A DNA stretch of 64,000 bases from an uncultured Flavobacteriaceae bacterium (GTDB lineage: Bacteria; Bacteroidota; Bacteroidia; Flavobacteriales; Flavobacteriaceae): NCBI GenBank assembly GCA_913045325.1, contig CAJWPZ010000001.1, positions 62,001 through 126,000 of the forward strand. The letters are read 5' to 3'. The translations under genes and the position numbers were made by a program. Shown here piece by piece: positions 28,101 to 36,212 of the stretch; the first letter of the stretch is position 1; each line of letters starts with the position of its first letter. Below the pieces are notes generated by a model, which ran no database searches, was not told the DNA's origin, and worked only from the letters and a program-made list of their open reading frames with translations.

Positions 28101-28447
28101 TCACCACCAACGCGCTTCACGCCGCCCGATTAAACAATAACTGCCCAGAATGTTTTGCAAATGACGGTCTTGAGTTTTCTTTTACTCAAGAGCAAATCAC
28201 TAAAAAACTCTTTACCAGGGCAGAAAAAAATATTTCAGAAAAACTGTATTGTCATAGCTGTGAAAACACCATTTATCCCGTAAATTGGAATGAGGATATA
28301 GAACGGGTGTATAGATATCATAAAAAACAAGCAAAACCCAAGCAAACATCAGTTAAATTGACAAAACTTGGAAAAATAATTGCGCTAGGAATCTTACTTT
28401 TTATTAGCCTTGTTATAGTTGTATTTTACCAAATTCCAATAGCCTAA
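28097..28447 (+). CDS. Zinc-ribbon single-pass membrane protein
   Basis: A 116-residue protein with two CxxC knuckles, C16/C19 (NCPECF) and C52/C55 (YCHSCE), forming a likely zinc ribbon. A basic linker and a C-terminal transmembrane helix (about 93-112) follow. It overlaps the histidine kinase stop by four bases (ATGA). I do not recognise a named family. A role tied to the kinase is inferred only from coupling. Confidence 0.75.
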   Translation: MITTNALHAARLNNNCPECFANDGLEFSFTQEQITKKLFTRAEKNISEKLYCHSCENTIYPVNWNEDIERVYRYHKKQAKPKQTSVKLTKLGKIIALGILLFISLVIVVFYQIPIA

Positions 28448-28836
28448 ATAAGGTTGTTTGCAATCTTTTTAGCAAGGGCTTTAAACTCAGTATCACTTTG
28501 AGATACTTTGTGCTGAAACGTCATCTGTTTCATATCATTTAAGGGTATTAAATGCACATGTACGTGCGGCACTTCAAGGCCAATAACACTCATCCCTATT
28601 CGTTTGCAAGGCACTGTTTTTTCGAGGGCTACTGCTACCTCTCTACTAAATTTCATAAGGTCAAGGTATCGCTTTTCGGGCATGTCAAAAATCTTGTTGA
28701 TTTCTTGCTTTGGAACGCATAGGGTATGTCCTTTTGCATTGGGGTTTATGTCTAAAAAGGCAATAAACAGATCGTTCTCTACTATTTTATAGCAAGGAAT
28801 TTCTTTGTTGATTATATGAGTAAATATACTAGGCAT
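28444..28836 (-). CDS. HIT-family nucleotide hydrolase
   Basis: A 130-residue histidine-triad protein with the motif HVHVHLIPL (His91, His93, His95) and the upstream family segment NPNAKGHTLCVPKQEI. Such proteins hydrolyse nucleoside phosphoramidates or dinucleoside polyphosphates. The stop overlaps the end of the converging zinc-ribbon gene by a few bases, and the ATG overlaps the greA stop by one base, so it is cotranscribed with greA. Confidence 0.93.
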   Translation of the reverse strand: MPSIFTHIINKEIPCYKIVENDLFIAFLDINPNAKGHTLCVPKQEINKIFDMPEKRYLDLMKFSREVAVALEKTVPCKRIGMSVIGLEVPHVHVHLIPLNDMKQMTFQHKVSQSDTEFKALAKKIANNLI

Positions 28837-29312
28837 TAATCTCTAGTGATTTCAATTACTTCAAACTTCATAACACCAGCAGGAACTACAACATCAGCAA
28901 GATCACCAACCTGACAGCCTAATAGCCCTTTACCAATTGGAGAATCTACAGAAATTTTACCTGTTTTTAAGTCTGCCTCACTCTGAGCCACCAATTTGTA
29001 GGTCATTTGCATGCCATTGGCCGTATTTTTAATTTTCACAGTTGAGTGTATGAGCACCTTAGTCATGTCTAGTTGAGACTCATCAATAACACGGGCATTT
29101 GCAACTACTTCTTCTAGTTTACTAATTCGCATTTCCAGCATTCCTTGCGCTTCTTTTGCTGCATCATACTCTGCATTTTCACTCAAATCTCCCTTGTCTC
29201 TAGCCTCACCAATATCATTAGAGGCTTTTGGGCGCTCCACATCCTTGAGCTGATTTAGCTCTTCTTTTAATTTTTTTAATCCCTCTAGGGTATAATAGGA
29301 TACTTTACTCAT
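28836..29312 (-). CDS. greA: Transcription elongation factor GreA
   Basis: A 158-residue GreA that rescues backtracked RNA polymerase by stimulating transcript cleavage. The N-terminal coiled coil carries the expected acidic loop region, GDLSENAEYDAAKEAQ. The C-terminal FKBP-like domain has SPIGKGLLGCQVGD. Normal length. It is followed by the HIT gene with a one-base overlap and preceded by a 135-base leader with three hairpins and its own -7 box. Confidence 0.97.
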   Translation of the reverse strand: MSKVSYYTLEGLKKLKEELNQLKDVERPKASNDIGEARDKGDLSENAEYDAAKEAQGMLEMRISKLEEVVANARVIDESQLDMTKVLIHSTVKIKNTANGMQMTYKLVAQSEADLKTGKISVDSPIGKGLLGCQVGDLADVVVPAGVMKFEVIEITRD

Positions 29313-29339
29313 TTGTAATAATTGTTAAATTAGGTTTTG

Positions 29340-29446
29340 CATAGCTAGGCATCATCTTCAGGCTATGTGTCAAAAAATCCTGCCAAATAGTTTTGATTTG
29401 CATCAATAAAGGCAGGAATAGAAAAATCCCATACAGGACGGGATTT
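29340..29446 (-). promoter_or_regulatory. Structured 5' leader of greA, three tandem hairpins
   Basis: Three inverted repeats follow each other: AAATCCC/GGGATTT (29424-29430 with 29440-29446), TCCTGCC/GGCAGGA (29378-29384 with 29411-29417) enclosing TTGAT/ATCAA (29393-29397 with 29402-29406), and CATAGC/GCTATG (29340-29345 with 29362-29367). A perfect TATCTTTG -7 box sits just upstream on the minus strand, so transcription should begin at the first hairpin. No known riboswitch class is recognised. Confidence 0.55.
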
Positions 29447-29452
29447 GTGCAA

Positions 29453-29460
29453 CAAAGATA
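29453..29460 (-). promoter_or_regulatory. -7 box of the greA-HIT operon
   Basis: TATCTTTG on the minus strand matches TAnnTTTG exactly. It predicts a transcript start near 29447 and a leader of about 135 bases. I see no well-placed TTG. Confidence 0.5.
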
Positions 29461-29519
29461 CTAAAAAATATTTGTTAGCTAATTTTTGTACTTTCGTGAG
29501 TCTAAAAATGGTATTGAAA

Positions 29520-29957
29520 ATGAAAAATATTTGTATTGGTATTGGGTTGTTTTTCTTCTTATTAGGGTGTGGTACAGACGAAGATTCTTTGCGTCAATAC
29601 AACCCTTATTTAATAAACCCTCAGGTTAACATTACCCTAAATCTAAACCTACCTCAATACAATGATCTTAATTTCCCTGGCGGGTCAGCGATAATTACCA
29701 GTCAAGGAATACGGGGTATCGTTGTCTACAGATTAAATGAGGATTTATTTACTGCCTTTGAACTCAGTGACCCAAACCACATCCCGAGTGATTGTTCTAG
29801 GATGACAATTAATGGCATTGAGGCTACTTGCCCTTGCCCAAATGAGGATAACACATACAATATTGTAACTGGAGAGCATAAAACGATGCCAGCGCTTTAT
29901 CCTATGCTAGGGTATAGAATAGAGCGCGATGGAAACACCTTGAGAATAACAAATTAA
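29520..29957 (+). CDS. Rieske-fold-like lipoprotein lacking standard cluster ligands
   Basis: A lipoprotein of 145 residues from ATG 29520 (or 149 from 29508), with signal segment MKNICIGIGLFFFLLGC and lipobox Cys17. The C-terminal half resembles a Rieske [2Fe-2S] domain (DPNHIPSDC, TCPCPNEDNTYNI, YRIERDGNTLRI). The first ligand motif CxxH is DPNH and the second CxxH is CPCP, so the iron-sulfur cluster is probably absent. A TACTTTCG box at 29489-29496 is a plausible -7 element and supports a start downstream of it. Function unknown. Confidence 0.72.
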   Translation: MKNICIGIGLFFFLLGCGTDEDSLRQYNPYLINPQVNITLNLNLPQYNDLNFPGGSAIITSQGIRGIVVYRLNEDLFTAFELSDPNHIPSDCSRMTINGIEATCPCPNEDNTYNIVTGEHKTMPALYPMLGYRIERDGNTLRITN

Positions 29958-31534
29958 TTAATAATTACCTGTTTTACAATCTGTAGATTGTTTGAGGTAA
30001 TTACTAAAAAGTACATTCCAGCAGTGAGATCACTGACATCTAAACTTTTGCTATTTATACGCTGAGTATTCACTTTTTTTCCAGACATATCAAGAAGCTG
30101 AAGGCTGCTTGGAGTTGTTTTTGTTTCTATATAAATAATATCACTACTAGGGTTTGGATACACGCTCACATTATCCTCAGTGTCACTGTTTTCTCCAACG
30201 GCTAATTCGCCCTGTTGATAAACTTTAACGTAATCTATTAGCATGCTAGCCTGGTCAAACCCAGAAGGTATATTTCCTGCAATACCTCCCATAGCCATGT
30301 TTAATAACACAAATTGATCCTCATAAAAAGGCCATGTGCTATCATCTTTTACAGCAGGATTATACGTGTAATACCCAACTCCATCCAATAAAAATGTTAT
30401 TTGATCTGGAGACCAGTTTAGGGAGTATACATGAAAATCATTTTCAAGATCTGAGGCAATAGTACCACCTCCATTTGGATTGCCAGCATAACAGCAAGGC
30501 GTGTGTAAAGAACTCTTGATGTAGTTTATATCTTGGTTAGGAAATATCCCGTGTTCCATCATATCTATCTCACCACATGCAGGCCAACTCGTTGTTCCAT
30601 ATTGGGAATCCCAGTAGGCACCATTCTCATTTATATTCTTACCCAGTGTCCAAATAGCAGGCCAAGTACCAGCCCCTACAGGAATTTTAGCGCTAACATC
30701 TATCCTACCATAGGTAAATGCAAATTTAGCATTTAACCTAGCAGAGGTGTAATTTTTTGTCAGGCCTTGGTCTGTATAGGTCTCTTGTTTTGCCACAATA
30801 TGTAATAGCCCTGAAGAATCCACAAAAGAGTTGTCTACACGGTTGGTATAATGCTGCTCTTCTCCATTTGCCCAACCAACACCTGGTATAATAACCTGTG
30901 TTTGATGATGCCATTTTGATGGGTTGACAATCCCTGGAGTTTCAAACTGGTCTTCCCAAACCAACTCAGTATATTCTACATCAACCTGAGGTATTTCTAC
31001 CTCTGTAGAGCCATCATCAATATTATCGAGTAAATAGGTGCCACCAGAAAAGACGCCGCCATCAATAAAAATAACCAATCTACTATACTCTCCAGTTGCA
31101 TTTATTGGGGTACCCCCATCGGTTAATACTGCCTGAGAAAAATCAAAAACAACATTATTGGTCCAGCCGCCGCCAGAGGGTATATTTTGAGTAACCTCAA
31201 CATCAGGGTTCTGGCCATTCTCTAGTTTTATTAATACGGTATGCGCATTAGAATCAAAGCCATAAAAAGACAAAGAAATCGTGTTCTGAAAATCCAAATC
31301 AATAGCTCTTTGCAAATCAAGGTAAAAACCTTCCCAAATATTAGAACCACTGTTGCTAAACTGTCCTACATCATTGCTAGGGTCTTGGGGGTCTGTATTA
31401 AAAGAAAAACTACTACCCAAAAAAGAAGAAAAATTTTCTGAAGGGTCAGAAAAGTCTACGGGCATTTGCTGCCCGAAAGATAGGTGAGAAATAAATAAAA
31501 AGACTAAAACTAAATAAGTAGGTGTAGGTTTCAT
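29954..31534 (-). CDS. GH16 beta-glucanase (laminarinase-like) with T9SS sorting domain
   Basis: A 526-residue secreted hydrolase. The signal peptide ends near residue 21 (SFGQQ), a beta-sandwich carbohydrate-binding-like module covers about 25-180, the GH16 domain covers about 188-440, and a T9SS sorting domain (VYPNPSSDIIYIE to KQVIIN) closes it. The catalytic motif is GEIDMMEHG with nucleophile Glu322, Asp324 and acid/base Glu327, the ExDxxE form common in laminarinases. Beta-1,3-glucan is therefore the likely substrate. No SusC/SusD pair or other sugar hydrolase lies nearby. It ends on the stop of the convergent lipoprotein gene. Confidence 0.92.
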   Translation of the reverse strand: MKPTPTYLVLVFLFISHLSFGQQMPVDFSDPSENFSSFLGSSFSFNTDPQDPSNDVGQFSNSGSNIWEGFYLDLQRAIDLDFQNTISLSFYGFDSNAHTVLIKLENGQNPDVEVTQNIPSGGGWTNNVVFDFSQAVLTDGGTPINATGEYSRLVIFIDGGVFSGGTYLLDNIDDGSTEVEIPQVDVEYTELVWEDQFETPGIVNPSKWHHQTQVIIPGVGWANGEEQHYTNRVDNSFVDSSGLLHIVAKQETYTDQGLTKNYTSARLNAKFAFTYGRIDVSAKIPVGAGTWPAIWTLGKNINENGAYWDSQYGTTSWPACGEIDMMEHGIFPNQDINYIKSSLHTPCCYAGNPNGGGTIASDLENDFHVYSLNWSPDQITFLLDGVGYYTYNPAVKDDSTWPFYEDQFVLLNMAMGGIAGNIPSGFDQASMLIDYVKVYQQGELAVGENSDTEDNVSVYPNPSSDIIYIETKTTPSSLQLLDMSGKKVNTQRINSKSLDVSDLTAGMYFLVITSNNLQIVKQVIIN

Positions 31535-31686
31535 AAAGGGGAGTTTTAAAGTAACAAAGATAATGCATGTAACTAAATAGTTTTTATTATTTGACTATAC
31601 AAAAGCTATACAAAAAGGTTTTATTAGTTTTTTATTAGGTGGGTCACTACAACACAGATTAATTGGCATTGTTTTTTAAAACAGAA

Positions 31687-31721
31687 AAAGATCCAAAAAT
31701 AAAATTTATTCTTGGATCTTT
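31687..31721 (-). terminator. Terminator of the thiamine-type TonB receptor gene
   Basis: AAAGATCCAA and TTGGATCTTT pair around an A/T-rich loop, and on the minus strand TTTTT follows. It is about 65 bases past the receptor stop. Confidence 0.7.
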
Positions 31722-31785
31722 AATTTGACTAGTTTTTAAAATACTAAAAACAGTAAGAAATCAATAATTACTCATACTCTGTTAA

Positions 31786-33957
31786 TTAAAAGGTTAAAGT
31801 AGCGCCCAACAAAAAGTTGATTCCTGCTTGTGGGTAAAACCCAGCCCCTTCTATGGTGGTTACAGTTCCTGGTGTAGAGAAATCATCATCATAGGTATAA
31901 AAATATCCATTTGAAATATACTTGACATCAAAAATGTTATTCACCAACCCTTGCAACACCAAAGATTTTGCAAAAGACAGTTTTGTAATGGTGTAGTTTA
32001 TAGAAAAATCATTTAAAAAATAGGCGTCTAGCTTAGATGTTTGGCTGTCAATATTACCCAGGTACTGCTGTCCAACATATTTTGAAAGCAATGCTACTTG
32101 AAGGTTTTTTGTAGGGCTGTACTCCACACTATTTCCTGCAATAAAGGAAGGAGAAAATGAAATATTGGTAGTGCCTAAATTTACTAACTCACCATCTCTA
32201 GAGGTTACAAAATCTTTATTTTTATTGCTACTCAAGGCTACATTAGGTCTTACATGTAATTGCTTTAAAACCTTAAAATCTGCCTCAACTTCAAGTCCTG
32301 CTCTGTAGCTATTACCACTAGTTTCTCTTATAAATCCTCCAGTATCATCAAGCTGGCCGGTGAGCACCAGTTGGTCTTTGTAGTCCATGAAGTAGAGGTT
32401 GGCACTTAAGGTGTTGTTTTTACCTGTAAAGCGCCATCCTAGCTCATAATCATCTAATATTTCTGGGGTAAAGACCCCTTGCTCAAAGTCACTGCGCCTA
32501 GGTTCTCTGCTTGCTCTACCATAAGAAACATATAATTGATTGCCCTGGTTTAAAGAGTACGTAGCGCCAAATTTTGGATTAAAAAATGCATACTGCTCAT
32601 CTACTACCATATTCACTTTATCACTGGTTAAACCAGCAGTTTTATAATTTACAACACGCAGTTGCAAATCACCAAAGACAGACAAAGAGTTGTTTATCTT
32701 ATAACTTGCCTTAGAAAATGTAGTAAACTCGTTCTTATCTCCCGTACCATCATAATAGCGATCTCCCAGATTGGCACCTGTAAAATTAGTTGCCCAAATT
32801 ACCTCTCCAAAATGAAGCCCCTGATAATAGCTGTAGAAAACTCCTGTAGTAGTGTCCCAGTTTTCATCTTTATAATTTGCATTTGCGCTTAAGGCATAAA
32901 AATTATTCTCCAACCAACGACGCCTCACCAAATCAGATTCGGAAGTCGTCTCTCCGTCTATGGTAATGGGTAATAAACCATGAAAATCAAGATTTGCATC
33001 TTCTTTATATTCCTCATAAAACCCGCTTCCTTTTGTATAGTTAAGGGTAGCACTTGTGCTCCAATTATTGTTATAGCGCTCATTCCAGATAAGTTGGTAA
33101 TGATCTTGGTCATAATCATCTACTTGATTTTGGTGAAAACGAACCGTTCCATCTTCGTCGGTATACATCCCTGCAGGGTTAAACGTAGGATTGGTTTCTA
33201 CGGTTTGCTCATCTACTCCAAACCATGACTGGTAGGTGATCTCTCTACCTCCAAAAACGAGTGCTTTAATAAAAGTATTGTCTGTTTTATAGGACCCCTG
33301 TAAAAAATAAGATTTTAAATCGCTAGAGGCTCTATCTATATAGCCATCACTGCTAATATTTGAGACTCTTCCAGAGATTTCAACGCGGTCGTTTAACAAG
33401 CCGGTAGAAAACTTCACACTGTGCTTTCTGGTATCAAAAGAGCCGTAGCTATTTGCAATTTGAGCAAAACCTTCTTTACTGGAGCGGTCTGTCTCAATGT
33501 TTAAACTTGCACCAAAAGATCCAGACCCATTGGTAGAGGTACCAACACCTCTTTGTAGCTGTAGGCTTTCTATAGATGAGGCAAAATCCGGGAGGTTTAC
33601 CCAAAAAGTACCTTGGCTTTCGCTATCGTTATAGGGTATCCCGTTGATGGTAACATTAACCCGAGTAGCATCACTCCCTCTAACCCTAATACCAGTATAA
33701 CCAACTCCTGCACCAGCATCACTTGTGGTTACTACTCCTGGTAGATAATTAAGTAATACCGGAATGTCTTGTCCTAGATTTCGTTTGGCTAGATCCTGTT
33801 TTGTAAGGTTGCTGTGGGTAATTGGAGAATCTGCACCTACTCTCACACCATTGAGGTATACCTGTTCAAGGGCTTGAATTTTTGTAGTGTCTTGGAGTCT
33901 TTCTTGTGCCTGAAGGATTCCTGCACTGAGTAAAAAAATAAACGCATAATATTTCAT
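31786..33957 (-). CDS. TonB-dependent receptor under TPP riboswitch control (predicted thiamine receptor)
   Basis: A 723-residue outer-membrane receptor with a signal peptide (MKYYAFIFLLSAGILQAQ), a plug domain (about 40-160; GYTGIRVRGSDATRVNVTINGIPYN region) and a beta-barrel ending in a C-terminal Phe (LLGATLTF). Plug wording resembles iron-type receptors. However, the TPP riboswitch in its leader and the thiamine genes upstream make thiamine or a phosphate ester the likely ligand. This matches the OMR-type thiamine receptors described for Bacteroidetes by comparative genomics. It is not part of a SusCD pair. Confidence 0.88.
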   Translation of the reverse strand: MKYYAFIFLLSAGILQAQERLQDTTKIQALEQVYLNGVRVGADSPITHSNLTKQDLAKRNLGQDIPVLLNYLPGVVTTSDAGAGVGYTGIRVRGSDATRVNVTINGIPYNDSESQGTFWVNLPDFASSIESLQLQRGVGTSTNGSGSFGASLNIETDRSSKEGFAQIANSYGSFDTRKHSVKFSTGLLNDRVEISGRVSNISSDGYIDRASSDLKSYFLQGSYKTDNTFIKALVFGGREITYQSWFGVDEQTVETNPTFNPAGMYTDEDGTVRFHQNQVDDYDQDHYQLIWNERYNNNWSTSATLNYTKGSGFYEEYKEDANLDFHGLLPITIDGETTSESDLVRRRWLENNFYALSANANYKDENWDTTTGVFYSYYQGLHFGEVIWATNFTGANLGDRYYDGTGDKNEFTTFSKASYKINNSLSVFGDLQLRVVNYKTAGLTSDKVNMVVDEQYAFFNPKFGATYSLNQGNQLYVSYGRASREPRRSDFEQGVFTPEILDDYELGWRFTGKNNTLSANLYFMDYKDQLVLTGQLDDTGGFIRETSGNSYRAGLEVEADFKVLKQLHVRPNVALSSNKNKDFVTSRDGELVNLGTTNISFSPSFIAGNSVEYSPTKNLQVALLSKYVGQQYLGNIDSQTSKLDAYFLNDFSINYTITKLSFAKSLVLQGLVNNIFDVKYISNGYFYTYDDDFSTPGTVTTIEGAGFYPQAGINFLLGATLTF

Positions 33958-34060
33958 TCGTACTGTTTTTTTGACGAATAAAAGGGGTAATTATTCTTAT
34001 TAAATAATCATTTTTTGAATTAGCGCAATCAAGGACAATACAGAATGTTCTCGATAAAGT

Positions 34061-34210
34061 ACATCTCGACCGCACTAAAAGCTTTCGTTTTATTCCTAAA
34101 CAGCATTACCTGTTCTAGGTTCCATGGGTATAATCTCAGCCAATATAATGCGTATTATTTCAAAAAACAATTTTTGAAACTTACATCAATTAGCACCCCT
34201 TTGAGATGTG
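34061..34210 (-). promoter_or_regulatory. TPP (THI-box) riboswitch
   Basis: On the minus strand the aptamer reads AAAGGGGTGC, then a variable P3 arm, GGCTGAGATTATACCC, GGAACCTAGAACAGG and TAATGCTGTTTAGGAA. P2 pairs GGGGT with ACCC. P4 pairs CCTA with TAGG. P5 pairs AACAG with CTGTT around GTAATG. These are the conserved parts of the thiamine pyrophosphate aptamer; the core lies at about 34090-34202. ACATCTC (34203-34209) can also pair with GAGATGT (34061-34067), a possible closing stem or expression platform. The P3 arm is unusually long. Confidence 0.93.
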
Positions 34211-34213
34211 GTA

Positions 34214-34247
34214 CAAAAATACTTTTATTTTCACTATTAAATAACAA
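34214..34247 (-). promoter_or_regulatory. Promoter of the riboswitch-controlled TonB receptor
   Basis: TTG (34245-34247) is followed by a 23-base spacer and TATTTTTG (34214-34221) on the minus strand. This fits the flavobacterial TTG-N17-23-TAnnTTTG promoter and places the transcript start just at the 5' edge of the aptamer. Confidence 0.7.
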
Positions 34248-34251
34248 TTCC

Positions 34252-34275
34252 AATAAAATAAAATAAAATAAAATA
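34252..34275. repeat. Short AATAA tandem repeat
   Basis: About four and a half copies of AATAA end at the arfB stop codon. This is simple-sequence DNA near the receptor promoter. It could vary in length, but no function is evident. Confidence 0.5.
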
Positions 34276-34680
34276 TTACTGCAAGGAGGGTGGTTTTCTA
34301 TTTGCTTTTTTAAGCGCATTCTTTTTTTTGGACACAATGCGTTTTTCAATGGCATTTTTTGAAGGCCTTGATTTTTTTCTACTCTTGGCAACGCGGAGGC
34401 TTTTTTCAAGAAGCGTAAAAAGACGGGCTATTGCTAAGGCTTTATTTCTGTGTTGGCTCCTAGATTCGCTGCAGGTTATGGTGAGTATCCCGTCTTGAGA
34501 AATACGAGATTTTAATTTCTCAAGTAAGCGCTGTTTTTCTAAAGGGGTAAAGATCTGGGAGGAAGTAATAGTAAAACTAATAACTGCCTTACTAGCGGTT
34601 TTATTAACGTGTTGCCCACCAGGGCCGCTGCTTCTTACTGCTTTAAAGGAAATCTCTTTTAAAAGTTTTTCGCTGTCCAT
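34276..34680 (-). CDS. arfB: Alternative ribosome-rescue factor ArfB (YaeJ)
   Basis: A 134-residue codon-independent peptidyl-tRNA hydrolase that rescues stalled ribosomes. The GGQ motif is at residues 21-23 (SGPGGQHVNKTAS), and the C-terminal tail is Lys/Arg-rich (about 95-134), as needed for the mRNA channel. Its length fits ArfB rather than a full release factor. The ATG overlaps the DUF4301 stop by one base. It ends just before the receptor promoter. Confidence 0.94.
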   Translation of the reverse strand: MDSEKLLKEISFKAVRSSGPGGQHVNKTASKAVISFTITSSQIFTPLEKQRLLEKLKSRISQDGILTITCSESRSQHRNKALAIARLFTLLEKSLRVAKSRKKSRPSKNAIEKRIVSKKKNALKKANRKPPSLQ

Positions 34681-36209
34681 CAGGCGGTGGGTTGATGGGA
34701 TGGATCTAATAAATCGTTTACATTCTTTACGGGGCTAAACGTTAAAAGTGGTACTTCTACAAAAATAGTATTCCAATGTGCCATGGCGCCATTCCATAAA
34801 CCGGGGGCTTCCAAAGCTTTTATAGGAGTGCCTTCAACTGTTTTGTCTGAAATAAAACAAGCCAAAGGATCTACATAATGAGTTAGGTTGTATTTCTCTC
34901 CTCTAAAATCTCGTGTACCACATACCAAATCTACAGGATTAAAATGTGTAGCACCATTCACAATTGAGGCTTGCTTTGGGTCTGAAATATCTATTTGAGA
35001 CAGCTCAACAATCTGAAGAGATAGTTGCCCTTCTTTGTTTTTTACCCAAAAAGGACCACCGCCTGAGGCTCCCGTATTTTTAACAACACCACACACCCTA
35101 ATAGGTCTGTTTAAAACCTCTGCAATACCTGCCTTGGTCTGAGGTATTTCTTTAATCAGTAACTCTTTCCATAAAAAAGCTTTCATTTCGCTGAGCTTCT
35201 CTTGTGTGATTTGATCATTCACAATACTATCTAGATATCCAAATATTTTATGTTGTAGCTGTAAAAGTCTCCCGGCTAACATCTTTTTATTTAAAGCAAC
35301 AGCATCAATGTGGTTCTCTACCGTAACATTGTCTATGTTTTTTATGAAAATAAGATCTGCATCTACATCGTTTAAGTTTTTGATAAGCGATCCATGGCCT
35401 GAAGGTCTAAAAACTAGATCTCCCTCTTTATTTTTAAAAGGTTTATTTTTTAAATCTACCGCAATGGTATCTGTACTTGAATCTTGGAAAGAATAGGAAA
35501 TTCTTACCTCTACTTTGGTCTTTCTAATAATTCTATTTTTGACCCTCTCAAAGCTTTCTTTGAAAAGTTGTAAGTGCTCTTCAGAAAAGGTAAAATGCAA
35601 ATGCGCTACCCCGTCTACTGCTGCATACTGTGTTGCCTCAAACAATTGTTCTTCAAATGCAGTTCTGGTATACTTTGCATATTTATGAAAAGGAATAAGG
35701 CCCTTAGGTAACCCTCCGTAATTAAGATGGTTTTTACCTAGCATTAAAGTTACAAAACTATTGATTCGATAGCCTTTTTTTGACTTCTTGTACTCTGGCC
35801 TATGGCTTCTAATTTCTTTTTGCACCAAAGAGGTGAAAGGAAAATACTTAATGTTGTCAATAAAGGTTTTTAACGAATCTAATGGATTTGACTTTAGGTA
35901 AGGTGTGAGTTTTTCTTGATCTGGATCATAGTTGTCCAAAAATGTGTGCAAAAACTTAAACATTCTTGTAGCTGCGCCGCTGGCGGGCACAAATTTTACA
36001 ATATCCTTTTGCTCTTTTTGGGCATCATAATACCCAGCCAATTGTTTTTGAGTAGCCACGTCATACACCTGAACTCCATTATCAATACCTGCATGTCTTG
36101 TAATATGAGTAAATGGAGCGCCATCACGGAATATTTGAAGTTGTTTTTTAATCTCTTTCTCTGTGAGGCCGTGAGATAGTATTTGGTCAAGTTCTTGGGG
36201 TATGAACAT
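34680..36209 (-). CDS. DUF4301 protein, resembles nucleotide-sugar pyrophosphorylases
   Basis: A 509-residue cytoplasmic protein of DUF4301. The motif VPASGAATRMFK (residues 74-85) looks like the phosphate-binding start of a GT-A nucleotidyltransferase. FRPSGHGSLI (267-276) and IKNIDNV (289-295) resemble the PPGHGD and NxDN motifs of UDP-sugar pyrophosphorylases. I infer a nucleotidyltransferase fold; the substrate is unknown. It sits in the thiamine-linked run, three bases after the kinase gene and overlapping arfB by one base. Confidence 0.82.
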   Translation of the reverse strand: MFIPQELDQILSHGLTEKEIKKQLQIFRDGAPFTHITRHAGIDNGVQVYDVATQKQLAGYYDAQKEQKDIVKFVPASGAATRMFKFLHTFLDNYDPDQEKLTPYLKSNPLDSLKTFIDNIKYFPFTSLVQKEIRSHRPEYKKSKKGYRINSFVTLMLGKNHLNYGGLPKGLIPFHKYAKYTRTAFEEQLFEATQYAAVDGVAHLHFTFSEEHLQLFKESFERVKNRIIRKTKVEVRISYSFQDSSTDTIAVDLKNKPFKNKEGDLVFRPSGHGSLIKNLNDVDADLIFIKNIDNVTVENHIDAVALNKKMLAGRLLQLQHKIFGYLDSIVNDQITQEKLSEMKAFLWKELLIKEIPQTKAGIAEVLNRPIRVCGVVKNTGASGGGPFWVKNKEGQLSLQIVELSQIDISDPKQASIVNGATHFNPVDLVCGTRDFRGEKYNLTHYVDPLACFISDKTVEGTPIKALEAPGLWNGAMAHWNTIFVEVPLLTFSPVKNVNDLLDPSHQPTA

Positions 36210-36212
36210 CTA

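Noticed and set aside
29954..33957. Polysaccharide utilisation locus made of the GH16 gene and the TonB receptor
   Set aside because: There is no SusD, the receptor is not a SusC type, a terminator separates the genes, and the receptor has a TPP riboswitch.
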